Source: Pedobacter cryoconitis
GTDB lineage: Bacteria > Bacteroidota > Bacteroidia > Sphingobacteriales > Sphingobacteriaceae
NCBI RefSeq assembly: GCF_001590605.1
Contig: NZ_CP014504.1
Coordinates: 4,278,001 to 4,342,000 of the forward strand
Direction of reading: 5' to 3'
Length of the DNA stretch: 64,000 nucleotides
The position numbers and the translations under genes are program-made. Below are positions 53,643 through 63,094 of this stretch, piece by piece. The notes under the pieces are model-generated. The model saw only the letters and a program-made list of their open reading frames with translations, had not been told where the DNA came from and did not search any database. Each line of letters opens with the position of its first letter. The stretch's first letter is position 1.

Positions 53643-55496
53643 TTAATTCAATTCTAGTACCAGTGTTGTTTTAGCAGGGACACTGATCGTCTTCGCTGTA
53701 TTTACTTTTTCTCCGCTGATCACGTTGACCGCCGAGCTTGTATTTTTCATTCTTTCTGCAAACCTTGAAACCTCAAGCTTTTTAGCTTTATCCTCGCTAT
53801 TTAAGATTACCATCACGTCTTTACCTTGCTTTCCTTCAGTAATATACCTGAAATAAACATACAGACCATCTTCCGGAACAAATTGCATCATTTTTCCAGT
53901 TTGCAGCGCTTCACTTTTGCCGCGGTAAACAGCCAGTTTACTTACATAATCCCAAGCTTCATTTTCCTTAGCTGTACGGCCCGCAGCCGTAAATTTATCT
54001 TCTTTATCACCTTTCCAACCACCAGGAAAATCAGAACGGACTAAACCATCCGGATCAGAAAAATTCTTCATCAGGATCTCTGTTCCATAATATAACTGGG
54101 GAATCCCGCGCATAGTCAGTAAAATCGCCATACCAGATTTATACTTGTCTATATCTTCTTTGATAACCGAATAAAAACGGCTCATATCATGATTATCCCA
54201 ATAAATAACGTTGCGGGTTGGATCCTGATATAGGAAATCTTGCGAAACCACATTATACAGCCTGAAGATACCATCTGTCCAGCCAGTTTTTCCATTCAAT
54301 GCTTCATAAACAGCACTTTTCATCATATTATCAGTCACCCCCGGTAAATTCGTATCAAATCCTCTGTTTACTGTATTTCCTTGTGTGAAATAAGCTTGTG
54401 AGGCCACCGAATTTACTAAAGTCTCTCCGAAAATAGATAAAGAAGGAAACTCAGCTTTCAATTTTAAAGCCCAGTCGGCCATATATTCCGGATCATTATA
54501 AGCATAAGTGTCTAACCTTAATCCATCAATCCCGGCATACTCGATCCACCAGATATGGTTTTGAGTCAGGTAATTTTGCACATAAGGATTCCTTTCATTC
54601 AAATCGGGCATAGAAGGTACAAACCAGCCATCCAATTGTCTTTTCTTATCCAAAGCTGAGGAATGCGGATCCATTACAGGCTCATCGCGGTAGCTTGTTT
54701 GTGTATAAACCGGCCACTGGTTCACCCAGTCTTTCATTGGCATATCTTTAAAGATCCAGTGTCCTGTACCTATATGATTGTGCACGATATCTTTAATAAT
54801 TTTCATGCCTTTTGCATGCACCTTTTCTACATAAGTTTTATATAAAGCGTTTGTTCCATAACGTGGATCAATTTTGTAATGATCAGTTACAGCATAACCA
54901 TGATAAGACGCTGAAGCCATATCATTTTCTATCTCTGGTGTCATCCAGATGGTGGTTACTCCTGTTGCTTTTAAATAATCCAGGTGATTGATTACGCCCT
55001 GAATATCTCCACCGTGACGGTAATACATAGAATCACGGTTCATTTTAGTTTCTGCCAGTCCTTTAACTACGTCATTTGATGGATCTCCATTCGAAAAACG
55101 GTCAGGCATCAGCAAATAAATAAAGTCTTTATTCGTTACGCCCTGAATCCTTGAAGCAGACTGATCCCTATTTTTCAGCTCATAACTATACTCCGATATT
55201 TTCTTTCCTTTATCCATAAAAGAGATGGGGAATTTACCTGCCTTAGCTGCTGCAGTAATTTCCAGATCAACGAACAGATAATTTGGATTCTCCACTTGAT
55301 GAACTTCTATTAATTTTACCCCTGGATAATCCAACTGTACACTATAGTCAGTTATATTTTTTCCATGAACCAATAGCTGAAGCTTTGGGTTTTTCATTCC
55401 TGCCCACCAGAACATGGGTTCTACATGATCCAGTTTTACCTGTGCCCATGCATTTGCAGTAAACAGAACAAATAGTACAATTAATAGTTTCTTCAT
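53643..55496 (-). CDS. SusA-like neopullulanase/cyclomaltodextrinase (GH13)
   Basis: The 617-residue product has a signal peptide (to about residue 18), an N-terminal cyclomaltodextrinase-type Ig domain (about 20-105), a GH13 barrel with DIVHNHIG, GLRLDTYAYND (nucleophile), FGETLV (acid/base) and YWDNHDMSRF, and a small C-terminal domain. This order is that of SusA of the Bacteroides starch system, which hydrolyses starch-derived oligosaccharides in the periplasm. It begins about 100 bp after the SusE-like gene. Confidence 0.92.
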   Translation of the reverse strand: MKKLLIVLFVLFTANAWAQVKLDHVEPMFWWAGMKNPKLQLLVHGKNITDYSVQLDYPGVKLIEVHQVENPNYLFVDLEITAAAKAGKFPISFMDKGKKISEYSYELKNRDQSASRIQGVTNKDFIYLLMPDRFSNGDPSNDVVKGLAETKMNRDSMYYRHGGDIQGVINHLDYLKATGVTTIWMTPEIENDMASASYHGYAVTDHYKIDPRYGTNALYKTYVEKVHAKGMKIIKDIVHNHIGTGHWIFKDMPMKDWVNQWPVYTQTSYRDEPVMDPHSSALDKKRQLDGWFVPSMPDLNERNPYVQNYLTQNHIWWIEYAGIDGLRLDTYAYNDPEYMADWALKLKAEFPSLSIFGETLVNSVASQAYFTQGNTVNRGFDTNLPGVTDNMMKSAVYEALNGKTGWTDGIFRLYNVVSQDFLYQDPTRNVIYWDNHDMSRFYSVIKEDIDKYKSGMAILLTMRGIPQLYYGTEILMKNFSDPDGLVRSDFPGGWKGDKEDKFTAAGRTAKENEAWDYVSKLAVYRGKSEALQTGKMMQFVPEDGLYVYFRYITEGKQGKDVMVILNSEDKAKKLEVSRFAERMKNTSSAVNVISGEKVNTAKTISVPAKTTLVLELN

Positions 55497-55599
55497 TTTT
55501 AAGGAGTTGAGGATCGAATTTGCAAATTGGAATTAACGAAGGAAAAAATTGGGATTAACGGACGAAATGCCCGGAATTATCATCAGGGCATTTCGTTTT

Positions 55600-56637
55600 T
55601 TATTGTTTAGTAATCGTATAAGTATAGCTACCCGGCACACTCAGGTTCAAAGTGATCTTGTAATTGCCCGCAAGAGCTACAGGAATGTTATCACCTCCAT
55701 ATTCTAAATGGCCATCGGCAGGTTTATTATCGCCGAAATTAATCGTGTAGCTACCATTCGCTCTGAACTTAAGCTCACCAGCTGATAATACTTTAGTCAC
55801 TGTCCAGACCTTGTTGGCGGCATCGTAAGTCATCGGGGTTTCATTGTCCCATGATCCGGTTGCATCACCAATAACTGCCCAGACCGTTTTAGTAGCTGTC
55901 CAGGTTAATTCTTTTGTATCCGCTTTTAGCAAATAATAACCAGCACCTGGAACTTTAAGGTTATCACCCGACCCGGCGATAAACGTACCAGGACTTAGCG
56001 TACCATAATTGATATGGTTGAAATCAGGAGCAGAAGTAAATTTAAACTCATTACTGGCATCCGGCAAATTGATATAACCTTCATATTGCTGATCTTCTTT
56101 AACCGAAGCAATTGTTACTGCAGTTGCACCTGACCAGTTGGAATAGGCACCAATCACATACAATACCGGGGTCAGTTTGATAACCTGGTATGGCGTAACT
56201 ACAATCGGAGTGACATTAGAATAAGCAGGCGCATAAGCATCACCGATACTTGCTTTAACCCTGATTTCAAGTTGACCAGCAACATCAGGCTTGAAGCCTA
56301 ATTGAACTAATATATTATTCAATTCTAAAACTGTAAATGTTTTGGTCAAACCTTGCGCCAAAGCAACCTCTACAGGTTTCGCGAATTTTTTCCCTGCACT
56401 ATCCAGCTGTACCGCATAAGATACGCCTGCACTGTAACCAAATGAAGAGGCGGTCCAGTTCAATACTGTTGCTGGTTGTGCAGAATTAGCCACAGCTAAA
56501 ACCAGGTTATTTTGTGAAGACGTTAAAACTGGTATAGTACCGGTACTGGCAACAGTTTTAGTTTCATCCTTTTTACATGACACAAACAATAGCAGAAACA
56601 AACTATAGGCCATGCTTTTTATGAATAATGATCTCAT
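55600..56637 (-). CDS. SusE/SusF-like surface lipoprotein
   Basis: The 345-residue product has a lipobox ending LLLFVSC followed by KKDE, a lipoprotein export signal as used in Bacteroidota. Residues about 25-150 resemble the SusE N-terminal domains (VLTSSQNNLVLAVANSAQPATVLNWTASSFGYSAGVSYAVQLD), and two C-terminal starch-binding-like domains follow (YVIGAYSNWSGATAVTI, WAVIGDATGSWDNETPM). It probably binds maltooligosaccharides at the cell surface. Only one such protein is encoded, whereas the B. thetaiotaomicron locus has both SusE and SusF. Confidence 0.88.
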   Translation of the reverse strand: MRSLFIKSMAYSLFLLLFVSCKKDETKTVASTGTIPVLTSSQNNLVLAVANSAQPATVLNWTASSFGYSAGVSYAVQLDSAGKKFAKPVEVALAQGLTKTFTVLELNNILVQLGFKPDVAGQLEIRVKASIGDAYAPAYSNVTPIVVTPYQVIKLTPVLYVIGAYSNWSGATAVTIASVKEDQQYEGYINLPDASNEFKFTSAPDFNHINYGTLSPGTFIAGSGDNLKVPGAGYYLLKADTKELTWTATKTVWAVIGDATGSWDNETPMTYDAANKVWTVTKVLSAGELKFRANGSYTINFGDNKPADGHLEYGGDNIPVALAGNYKITLNLSVPGSYTYTITKQ

Positions 56638-56656
56638 CTCTATAATAGATTTTAAA

Positions 56657-58237
56657 TTAATAACCAGGATTTTGAGTCAGATTAGGATTGGAGATTAAAT
56701 CTGCCGATGGCAATGGGAAAATACTCCGTGTAGCTTCTGTACCACGTCCAGCTTTAACACCACCTTTATACGGCCATAGATAAGAAGCATCAGTAAATTT
56801 GCCAAAACGTACCAGATCTGTACGTCTGTAACCTTCCCAGAAGAATTCTTTAGCTCTTTCAGCTAAAACACCATCTAAAGTCAAGGAAGTTACATTTCCT
56901 GAATCATTGCCATAAGCACGTTGACGCAGCAGATTAACATAAGTAACAGCCTGACTCAATGAACCACTACCACCACGCAAAACAGCTTCAGCGTAATTCA
57001 AATAAGCTTCAGGTAAACGGAATAAAGGGAAATCTACAGAACAGAAGGTACCATTGTTTGAAGGTGCAGTAACATTTGCCCTGGTTACATTTCTGAATTT
57101 CACCGCACGTAAACCGTCTGTAAACACACCTACGTCATCATTTGTAGCTTTATCTCCAAAGAACATTGCTCTGGAATCCGGATTAGAGGTGAAAGCACCA
57201 TTAATACCGAAAATAGCAGGCAGCGTTGAGCGCGTACGAATACCACCCCAGCCACCGCTGGGAACACCAAAAAGAGCAGGGTTCATATCACCGTTGATAG
57301 AAGCATTAGTCAGGAAAGTTGTCCCTCCAAAATTCTGAGTCAGCAAACCATCATAGTTGATAGACAGGATCACTTCAGGATTATTCAGGTTATTATCAGC
57401 AAGAAAAAGATTTTTGTAAACAGGGTTTAATGAATAACCAGCTCCGATTACTTTACTCGCATAAGCAGCTGCCTCAGTATTTTTAGCTGTACCTGTATAA
57501 ACCGAAGCATTCAGATATACGCGGGACAGTAACATCTGGTCTGCTCCTTTGGTTACTCTTCCATAATCATTCGTACCTGGTAATTCTGATTCTATCGCTA
57601 ACAACTCACTTTCCACATATTTAAATAAGTCAGCACGTTTGATTTGCTGAGGGGCTACTTTACCAATCTCATTTGCTTCTGTAATAAATGGAGGATTACC
57701 ATATAAATCCATCAGTACCCAGTATTGGTAAGCCCGTAAAAATCTGGCCTCTGCTCTGTAAGCTGTAATATTTGTAGCAGCTGTTCCTGTGATATTGCGG
57801 GAAGCCAATTTATCAGGCGTACTTTCCCGTAAAAATTCATTGATCACAGTGATCTGGTATAAACTTCTTGTATATAAACCACGCAGGATTACGTTATCTG
57901 AAGTATAAGTCTGGAAATTTAAGTCATAAACTCCAGGATCGTTCCAAACACAGATACCCTCATCAGAAGTCAGCTCCTGGGCATTCCAGTATAAACGAAT
58001 AAAATCTGAAGCCCCGGCATCGATACCACCAAGATCGCTGCTTCCTGAACCACCGCCTCCTGTGGTCGCAAAACTACCGTAGATCTTGGCCAGAACCTGT
58101 TTGTAACCATCCGGAGTAGAATAAGCTACATCCGAAATGATGTCATTAGTTGGCTTTAAGTTCAGGTCTTTTTTACAAGACGAGAAGGTGGCCAGTAATA
58201 CGGCAGTTGCCGCAAATATTTTGAATAGATTTTTCAT
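56657..58237 (-). CDS. SusD/RagB-family lipoprotein
   Basis: This outer-membrane lipoprotein forms the lid of the SusC barrel. The 526-residue product has a lipobox ending FSSC followed by KKDLN, the SusD N-terminal part with TPDGYKQVLAKIYGSF, and the C-terminal signature LRQRAYGNDSGNVTSLTLDGVLAERAKEFFWEGYRRTDLVRFGKF. It lies 34 bp after susC. The specificity is inferred from neighbours (starch or maltodextrin). Confidence 0.95.
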   Translation of the reverse strand: MKNLFKIFAATAVLLATFSSCKKDLNLKPTNDIISDVAYSTPDGYKQVLAKIYGSFATTGGGGSGSSDLGGIDAGASDFIRLYWNAQELTSDEGICVWNDPGVYDLNFQTYTSDNVILRGLYTRSLYQITVINEFLRESTPDKLASRNITGTAATNITAYRAEARFLRAYQYWVLMDLYGNPPFITEANEIGKVAPQQIKRADLFKYVESELLAIESELPGTNDYGRVTKGADQMLLSRVYLNASVYTGTAKNTEAAAYASKVIGAGYSLNPVYKNLFLADNNLNNPEVILSINYDGLLTQNFGGTTFLTNASINGDMNPALFGVPSGGWGGIRTRSTLPAIFGINGAFTSNPDSRAMFFGDKATNDDVGVFTDGLRAVKFRNVTRANVTAPSNNGTFCSVDFPLFRLPEAYLNYAEAVLRGGSGSLSQAVTYVNLLRQRAYGNDSGNVTSLTLDGVLAERAKEFFWEGYRRTDLVRFGKFTDASYLWPYKGGVKAGRGTEATRSIFPLPSADLISNPNLTQNPGY

Positions 58238-58271
58238 GCGTATGAAATTTTATTTTATCGGTGATGAACTA

Positions 58272-61256
58272 TTAAAACCCTACGTTCAGACCTAAACTAT
58301 AAGTTCTTGGTCTTGGATATAAATTATAATCTATACCAGTAGTGCTCTCCGGATCAATCCCTTTATACTTAGAGATTATAAATACATTCTGAACATTTGC
58401 TGTAATACGCAGATTTGCTTTTGAATTTGGTGACAAGCGGCCAAAATTATAAGCAAGACCAGCATTATCCATTTTCAGGAAAGAAGCATTGTGGATATAA
58501 TAATCACTCAGGTATTGGTTATTTGAAAAATTCGTATCGAAAAATGTGCTGCTTGCATTATTAATTAATCCGCTAGGGCTCAATACATTTCTATTCACAC
58601 CAAGATTAGAAGAAACATTATCGTAGATATAATTACCGATATTACCACGTAACACCGTACTCAATGTTAATTTTTTATAACTGAATGAAGTCGTGAAGCC
58701 TAAAATAAATTTAGGTGCAGGAGATTTGTAAAAATATCTGTCCTGATCATTCACTATGCCGTCGTTATTCAAATCAGCATATACACCTTCAACAGGTTTT
58801 CCCTGTGTATTATAAACCTGCTTGTAAACAAAGAAAGAACCAGGGTTGTAATTCGCAGCATTCCATTTCAGCGTAGTACCAGTTGCACCGGTAATATCTC
58901 CGGCACCAACTTTAAAGTTAGGGTCCGGGTTCAGGCTCAGGTTGGTTACTTTATTCTTATTGTAAGTAAAGTTAAAGCCCATATCCCACTTCACATCATC
59001 CGTTTTAATGATACCGACGTTTACACTGGCTTCAATACCTTTATTTTCCATGTTACCTACATTGGTTAACAATTGATTGCTAAAGTTCGTTCCAACTGCA
59101 ATAGGTACAAGACTTAATAAATCTTTAGTTTTTTTGTAGTATACATCTACACTACCATAAACCCTTCCACCAAATAATCCATAATCAATCCCTGCGTTAT
59201 AAGTTGTAGACGTTTCCCATTTCAGGTCTTTATCATACTGTATTGGGGTAAACATATGGTAAAACTGATTTCCGATCTGGTACTGTGCTTCATTCACACT
59301 TGTGTAATAATTAGGCAGATAAGTATAATTACCAAAACCATCCTGCTGCCCCGTAACACCGTAACTTAAACGCACTTTCAAATCAGAAAAGACTTTACTG
59401 TCTTTCAGGAATGATTCATCGATTGCTCTCCAGGTAAATCCTGCTGATGGAAAATAGCCCCATCTTCCAGCTTCACTAAATTTCGAAGACCCATCAGCAC
59501 GCATGGTTCCTGATAAGATATACTTATCAGCAAAAGTGTATACTAAACGTCCATAATAGGATAACAATCGATTTTGCTGTCTATCAAAAGGAAACACTGG
59601 TACTTTTTGTACATTGCCAACTGCATTATAGTCAGTAAAATTATAAGTCGTAGTTGAGTTCTCATAGAAGCCATACCCAGCAGTTGCATTAATATTACTT
59701 CTGATGTCTTTCAAATCTTTAACGTAGCTAAAGAAAGCTTCAGCCACTTTGTTATGCTGAACTGCCTCATATTGTGTCGCCGTTCCTAAAGTTGCATTAC
59801 TTTGTGCAGCATAGGCAGGAACTCTTACCGTTCCGTATCCTTTAGAAACATCGTACCCACCATTTACATTGAAATGCAATTCAGGTAAGAAATGGAAAGA
59901 GTAGTCTAGTCTTAAATTACCGAAACTTCTGTCTGCTTTACCATTATTCTCTTTTTCTTCAATTAATCCCAGCGGATTCTTAGGTGCATTAGGATTCAAT
60001 TGCCCTGTAGAGCCTATCCATTCATAATATCCACCATAGGCATTGTTTACATACACTGGTTGTGTAGGATCAAACGAAATTGCATTAGATACAGCATCTG
60101 TATTTGCAAAACGTGTTTCGCTTAATGATCCTTTTAAATTTAAATCAACTTTCAGATGGTTGTCAAAGAAAGTAGGATTCAACGTAATTCCCGCAGTAGC
60201 TCTTGTCATACGATCGGTACGCAATAAACCCTTCTGATCAAGGTAACCACCAGATATCCTGTAAGGGACTTTTTTAAAGCTTCCGGAAATACTTAAATTA
60301 TTATCTGTAGTAAATGCATTGTTATAAATTACATTCTGCCAGTCTGTATTGGCTGTTCCCAACAAGGCTTTCTGAGCAGCAGTACCATTTGTATTTACAT
60401 AATCACGAATCTGATCTGCACTTAATACGCTGACCTTCTTAGCTACAGTCGCATAAGAATTCACGGTACTGAAATCAATTGAAAGTTCTCCTGATTTACC
60501 TTTTTTAGTAGTGATCAGAATAACCCCGTTAGAAGCCCTTGATCCATATATCGCAGTTGCATTTGCATCCTTCAATACGGTAAAAGTTTCAATATCATTC
60601 GGATTAATTAAGCTTAAAGGATTACTTACACCAGCTATTACATTACCACTTAACGCACCTACGGTCATATTGTTACCAAAAGGAACACCGTCAATAACGA
60701 TCAAAGGATCATTACTTGCAGTCAGAGACGCGCCACCACGAATACGGATCACACTTCCTGATCCTGGCTGCCCTCCATTGGAAACGATAGACACACCAGC
60801 AACTTTACCTGCAATCAACTGCTCAGGAGAAGTAATATTTCCTGCCTGGAAGTCTTTGGAGCTTACGGTAGTAATTGATCCTGTCAGATCTTTTTTCTGT
60901 GTAGTACCATACCCGATCACGACTACTTCATTTAAGTTCTGTGCATCTGGCTTAAGAGAGAAGTTTGCGACTGTATTTCCCTTTACCGTAACGTCAAGAT
61001 CAAGGGAGCTGTAACCAATATAGCTTGCTGTTAAGGTAACCGGACCATTAGGTACACCAACGATTTTGAAGTTCCCGGCTGCATCCGTACTAGCGCTTCT
61101 GCCCTGGCCTTTCACCAGTACCGAAGCTCCCGGAAGTCCAAGACCGGTTTCATCAATAATTTTACCAGTTATTGCACCGGTCTGTGCTTGTACTGCCAAT
61201 GCTGAGATGGTTAAAACCAATAGCAGACAGTACCTCATCACGTAAAATACTTTCAT
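58272..61256 (-). CDS. SusC/RagA-family TonB-dependent transporter
   Basis: This outer-membrane importer has 994 residues. Signal peptide (to about residue 24, AVQAQ), carboxypeptidase-regulatory-like domain (25-105, TGAITGKIIDETGLGLPGASVLVKG), SusC signature and plug (NLNEVVVIGYGTTQKKDLTGSIT; GGASLTASNDPLIVIDGVPFG), then the 22-strand barrel ending in YSLGLNVGF with terminal Phe. With SusD it takes up maltooligosaccharides. It has a long upstream leader, and a tandem LacI-type operator sits about 285 bp before the start. Confidence 0.96.
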   Translation of the reverse strand: MKVFYVMRYCLLLVLTISALAVQAQTGAITGKIIDETGLGLPGASVLVKGQGRSASTDAAGNFKIVGVPNGPVTLTASYIGYSSLDLDVTVKGNTVANFSLKPDAQNLNEVVVIGYGTTQKKDLTGSITTVSSKDFQAGNITSPEQLIAGKVAGVSIVSNGGQPGSGSVIRIRGGASLTASNDPLIVIDGVPFGNNMTVGALSGNVIAGVSNPLSLINPNDIETFTVLKDANATAIYGSRASNGVILITTKKGKSGELSIDFSTVNSYATVAKKVSVLSADQIRDYVNTNGTAAQKALLGTANTDWQNVIYNNAFTTDNNLSISGSFKKVPYRISGGYLDQKGLLRTDRMTRATAGITLNPTFFDNHLKVDLNLKGSLSETRFANTDAVSNAISFDPTQPVYVNNAYGGYYEWIGSTGQLNPNAPKNPLGLIEEKENNGKADRSFGNLRLDYSFHFLPELHFNVNGGYDVSKGYGTVRVPAYAAQSNATLGTATQYEAVQHNKVAEAFFSYVKDLKDIRSNINATAGYGFYENSTTTYNFTDYNAVGNVQKVPVFPFDRQQNRLLSYYGRLVYTFADKYILSGTMRADGSSKFSEAGRWGYFPSAGFTWRAIDESFLKDSKVFSDLKVRLSYGVTGQQDGFGNYTYLPNYYTSVNEAQYQIGNQFYHMFTPIQYDKDLKWETSTTYNAGIDYGLFGGRVYGSVDVYYKKTKDLLSLVPIAVGTNFSNQLLTNVGNMENKGIEASVNVGIIKTDDVKWDMGFNFTYNKNKVTNLSLNPDPNFKVGAGDITGATGTTLKWNAANYNPGSFFVYKQVYNTQGKPVEGVYADLNNDGIVNDQDRYFYKSPAPKFILGFTTSFSYKKLTLSTVLRGNIGNYIYDNVSSNLGVNRNVLSPSGLINNASSTFFDTNFSNNQYLSDYYIHNASFLKMDNAGLAYNFGRLSPNSKANLRITANVQNVFIISKYKGIDPESTTGIDYNLYPRPRTYSLGLNVGF

Positions 61257-61482
61257 ATTTAATAACTTATTTAGGTTATATATTTGGATAATATAGACTG
61301 TGTATCACACACATCGTAAATTTACATTTGAGGATCATATTTCAAAATTTAATATCAAATAATTTTTTAACACAATATTTAATATCACAAAAAGGCAAAA
61401 ACGCCTTAATAAATTCTACGTGTTTTTTCAATGCCACACTGCTATATGACTGTTCAAAAAACTGTAAATCAATAATTTAGAT

Positions 61483-61490
61483 CAAATTTA
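61483..61490 (-). promoter_or_regulatory. Candidate -7 promoter element for susC operon
   Basis: TAAATTTG on the minus strand fits TAnnTTTG. No TTTG is found at 17-23 bases upstream, so a regulated promoter or a different start is possible. The LacI-type operator lies 51-76 bp upstream of it. Confidence 0.35.
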
Positions 61491-61540
61491 CACCCAATAA
61501 AAGTGTTTTTTTTACACTAAGTCTTTTTCAGACAGATTTC

Positions 61541-61566
61541 CGGGAACGATACCGGGAACGTTCCCG
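61541..61566. promoter_or_regulatory. Tandem LacI-type operator upstream of susC
   Basis: CGGGAACGTTCCCG (61553-61566) is a perfect palindrome with the central CG typical of LacI-family operators. Directly beside it CGGGAACGATACCG (61541-61554) is an imperfect copy, so CGGGAACG repeats with a 12-bp period. The LacI-family gene at 61679 is the obvious candidate regulator. The site is upstream of the predicted promoter, which would suit activation more than simple blocking. Confidence 0.65.
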
Positions 61567-61678
61567 AAGAAAGAGAAGCTTATTAACAATAGCGACAGGA
61601 AAAAAAACTTAAATTCTGCGTATTTCAGGAGAACCCGGAAAATTTATGCTTAAAAAGCCTCGATTTAGTAACTGGAAT

Positions 61679-62707
61679 TTAACGTTTTTTTAACGTCATC
61701 ACAGCGGTAGAATTCCGCTTCATTAACTTAGAGTCAAGTACAATTTTTTCATTGACATTTACCGACTCCGGATGTTCCAGCATCTTGAATAAAAGCGAAG
61801 CTGCCTCCATCCCAATCGCTGTCGCTGGCTGAGTTACCGTCGTTAGGGACGGGTTTAAAAGCGGTGCAATTTCCAGGCTTGAAAAGCCTACAACCTTCAC
61901 CTGATCGGGTATAGTAATTTCCAGATCATGACAAGCATAATAGGTGGCAAATGCCAAACGTTCAACCGAAGTAAAGACCCCATCGGGCTTTAGCTTTTTG
62001 AACATATCTTTCAGAATTACATTATTCCGTTTATAACTATTTGTACAATCCACAATGAGCCGGTCATCAAAAGGGATGTTATATTTTTCCAGTGCATCCA
62101 GATAACCCTGCATCCTGGTTTTACCAATGGACAAATTCTTATTGATAACCAGACATGCAATACGTTTACATCCCTGCTTAATCAAATGCTGAACGGCAGA
62201 AAAGCTACTATCATAATCATTGGTAATCACTCTTGGCGTAATAATATCCTCATAAACCCTATCAAAGAAAACCAGCGGTAACCTCTGCTGATTCAGCTCA
62301 TTCAGGTAATTATGATCATTCGCCTCTCCCGATACCGACATAATAATCCCATCCGCACGTCCATTGTGTAAATGCCTGATAAAAGAAACTTCTTTCTCAT
62401 AATCATCATCCGTTGCATAAATGAGGATATGGTATCCCCTGGCTCTGGCTACCCCTTCAATCCCATGAATTACTTGTGAAAAGAAATGATTGGCCAGCTC
62501 GGGTACAATAACTGCAATAGTTTTACTGCGCTGCTCCCTTAAATTACTCGCATAATGATTCGGCTGATAATTCAGCGCTTTGGCCGCAGCCAGAATCTTA
62601 TCCTTAGTTTCCTTGCTAATATCACTATTATCCCGAAAGGCCCTGGATACAGTTGAAGTCGATAAATTAAGCGCTTTCGCCAGTTCTTTTATATTGATAT
62701 TACGCAT
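61679..62707 (-). CDS. LacI-family transcriptional regulator of the maltodextrin locus
   Basis: The 342-residue product has the N-terminal helix-turn-helix (INIKELAKALNLSTSTVSRAFRDNSDISKETKDKILAAAKALNYQPN, residues 3-48), the hinge with NLREQRSKTIAVIVPEL and a periplasmic-binding-protein-like effector domain (about 62-335). It lies upstream of the susC operon on the same strand. Its effector is probably maltose or another maltodextrin, by context. The perfect palindrome at 61553 is the proposed binding site. Confidence 0.93.
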   Translation of the reverse strand: MRNINIKELAKALNLSTSTVSRAFRDNSDISKETKDKILAAAKALNYQPNHYASNLREQRSKTIAVIVPELANHFFSQVIHGIEGVARARGYHILIYATDDDYEKEVSFIRHLHNGRADGIIMSVSGEANDHNYLNELNQQRLPLVFFDRVYEDIITPRVITNDYDSSFSAVQHLIKQGCKRIACLVINKNLSIGKTRMQGYLDALEKYNIPFDDRLIVDCTNSYKRNNVILKDMFKKLKPDGVFTSVERLAFATYYACHDLEITIPDQVKVVGFSSLEIAPLLNPSLTTVTQPATAIGMEAASLLFKMLEHPESVNVNEKIVLDSKLMKRNSTAVMTLKKR

Positions 62708-63094
62708 CTACGCCTCTGCAATTATTTTTTACAAGGTAAATATAACCGAAAATCGTTAACCTCTCCTAATTTAAATAGAGTTCCCCTTCCTGAGCCCTTT
62801 CTTTTTTAGAAGACAGAGCCCCAGTCCATTAGCTAACGATATAGCAGCCACAAATCAACCGAAAATAAGCCGAAAAAGAGCACAGAAACTCCCACTGTAA
62901 CCCATTGACGATCAATGCACTAGGCCTACCTTGTTCAGACGTCATTCGGAGAGCTTTCACAGGCCCTAAACTTCATACCCAATCGCTATCGAACAACAAC
63001 CAAACTTAAGGTGAATTATTTTTTTAAATAAAAAATAATTACTATACTATTACTTAATATTTACGTATATTGTTGAAACTAACCAGACAAGATT
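62708..63094. other. Gap between lacI-type gene and DUF6266 gene
   Basis: No gene or RNA gene was recognised in these 387 bases. An AT-rich inverted repeat (AATTATTTTTT with AAAAAATAATT) lies at about 63013-63040. The near-consensus TATATTTA (minus strand, close to 62740) may be the -7 element of the regulator gene. Confidence 0.4.

Larger units (their letters stand above)
61257..61678. other. Regulatory gap between lacI-type gene and susC
   Basis: No gene lies in these 422 bases. They contain a TAnnTTTG match (TAAATTTG, minus, 61490-61483) without a clear -33, the tandem operator (61541-61566), and a weak AAGGC/GCCTT hairpin followed by T on the minus strand at about 61392-61407 that might act as an attenuator. 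If transcription starts near the -7 match, the susC leader is about 220 nt long. Confidence 0.5.
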
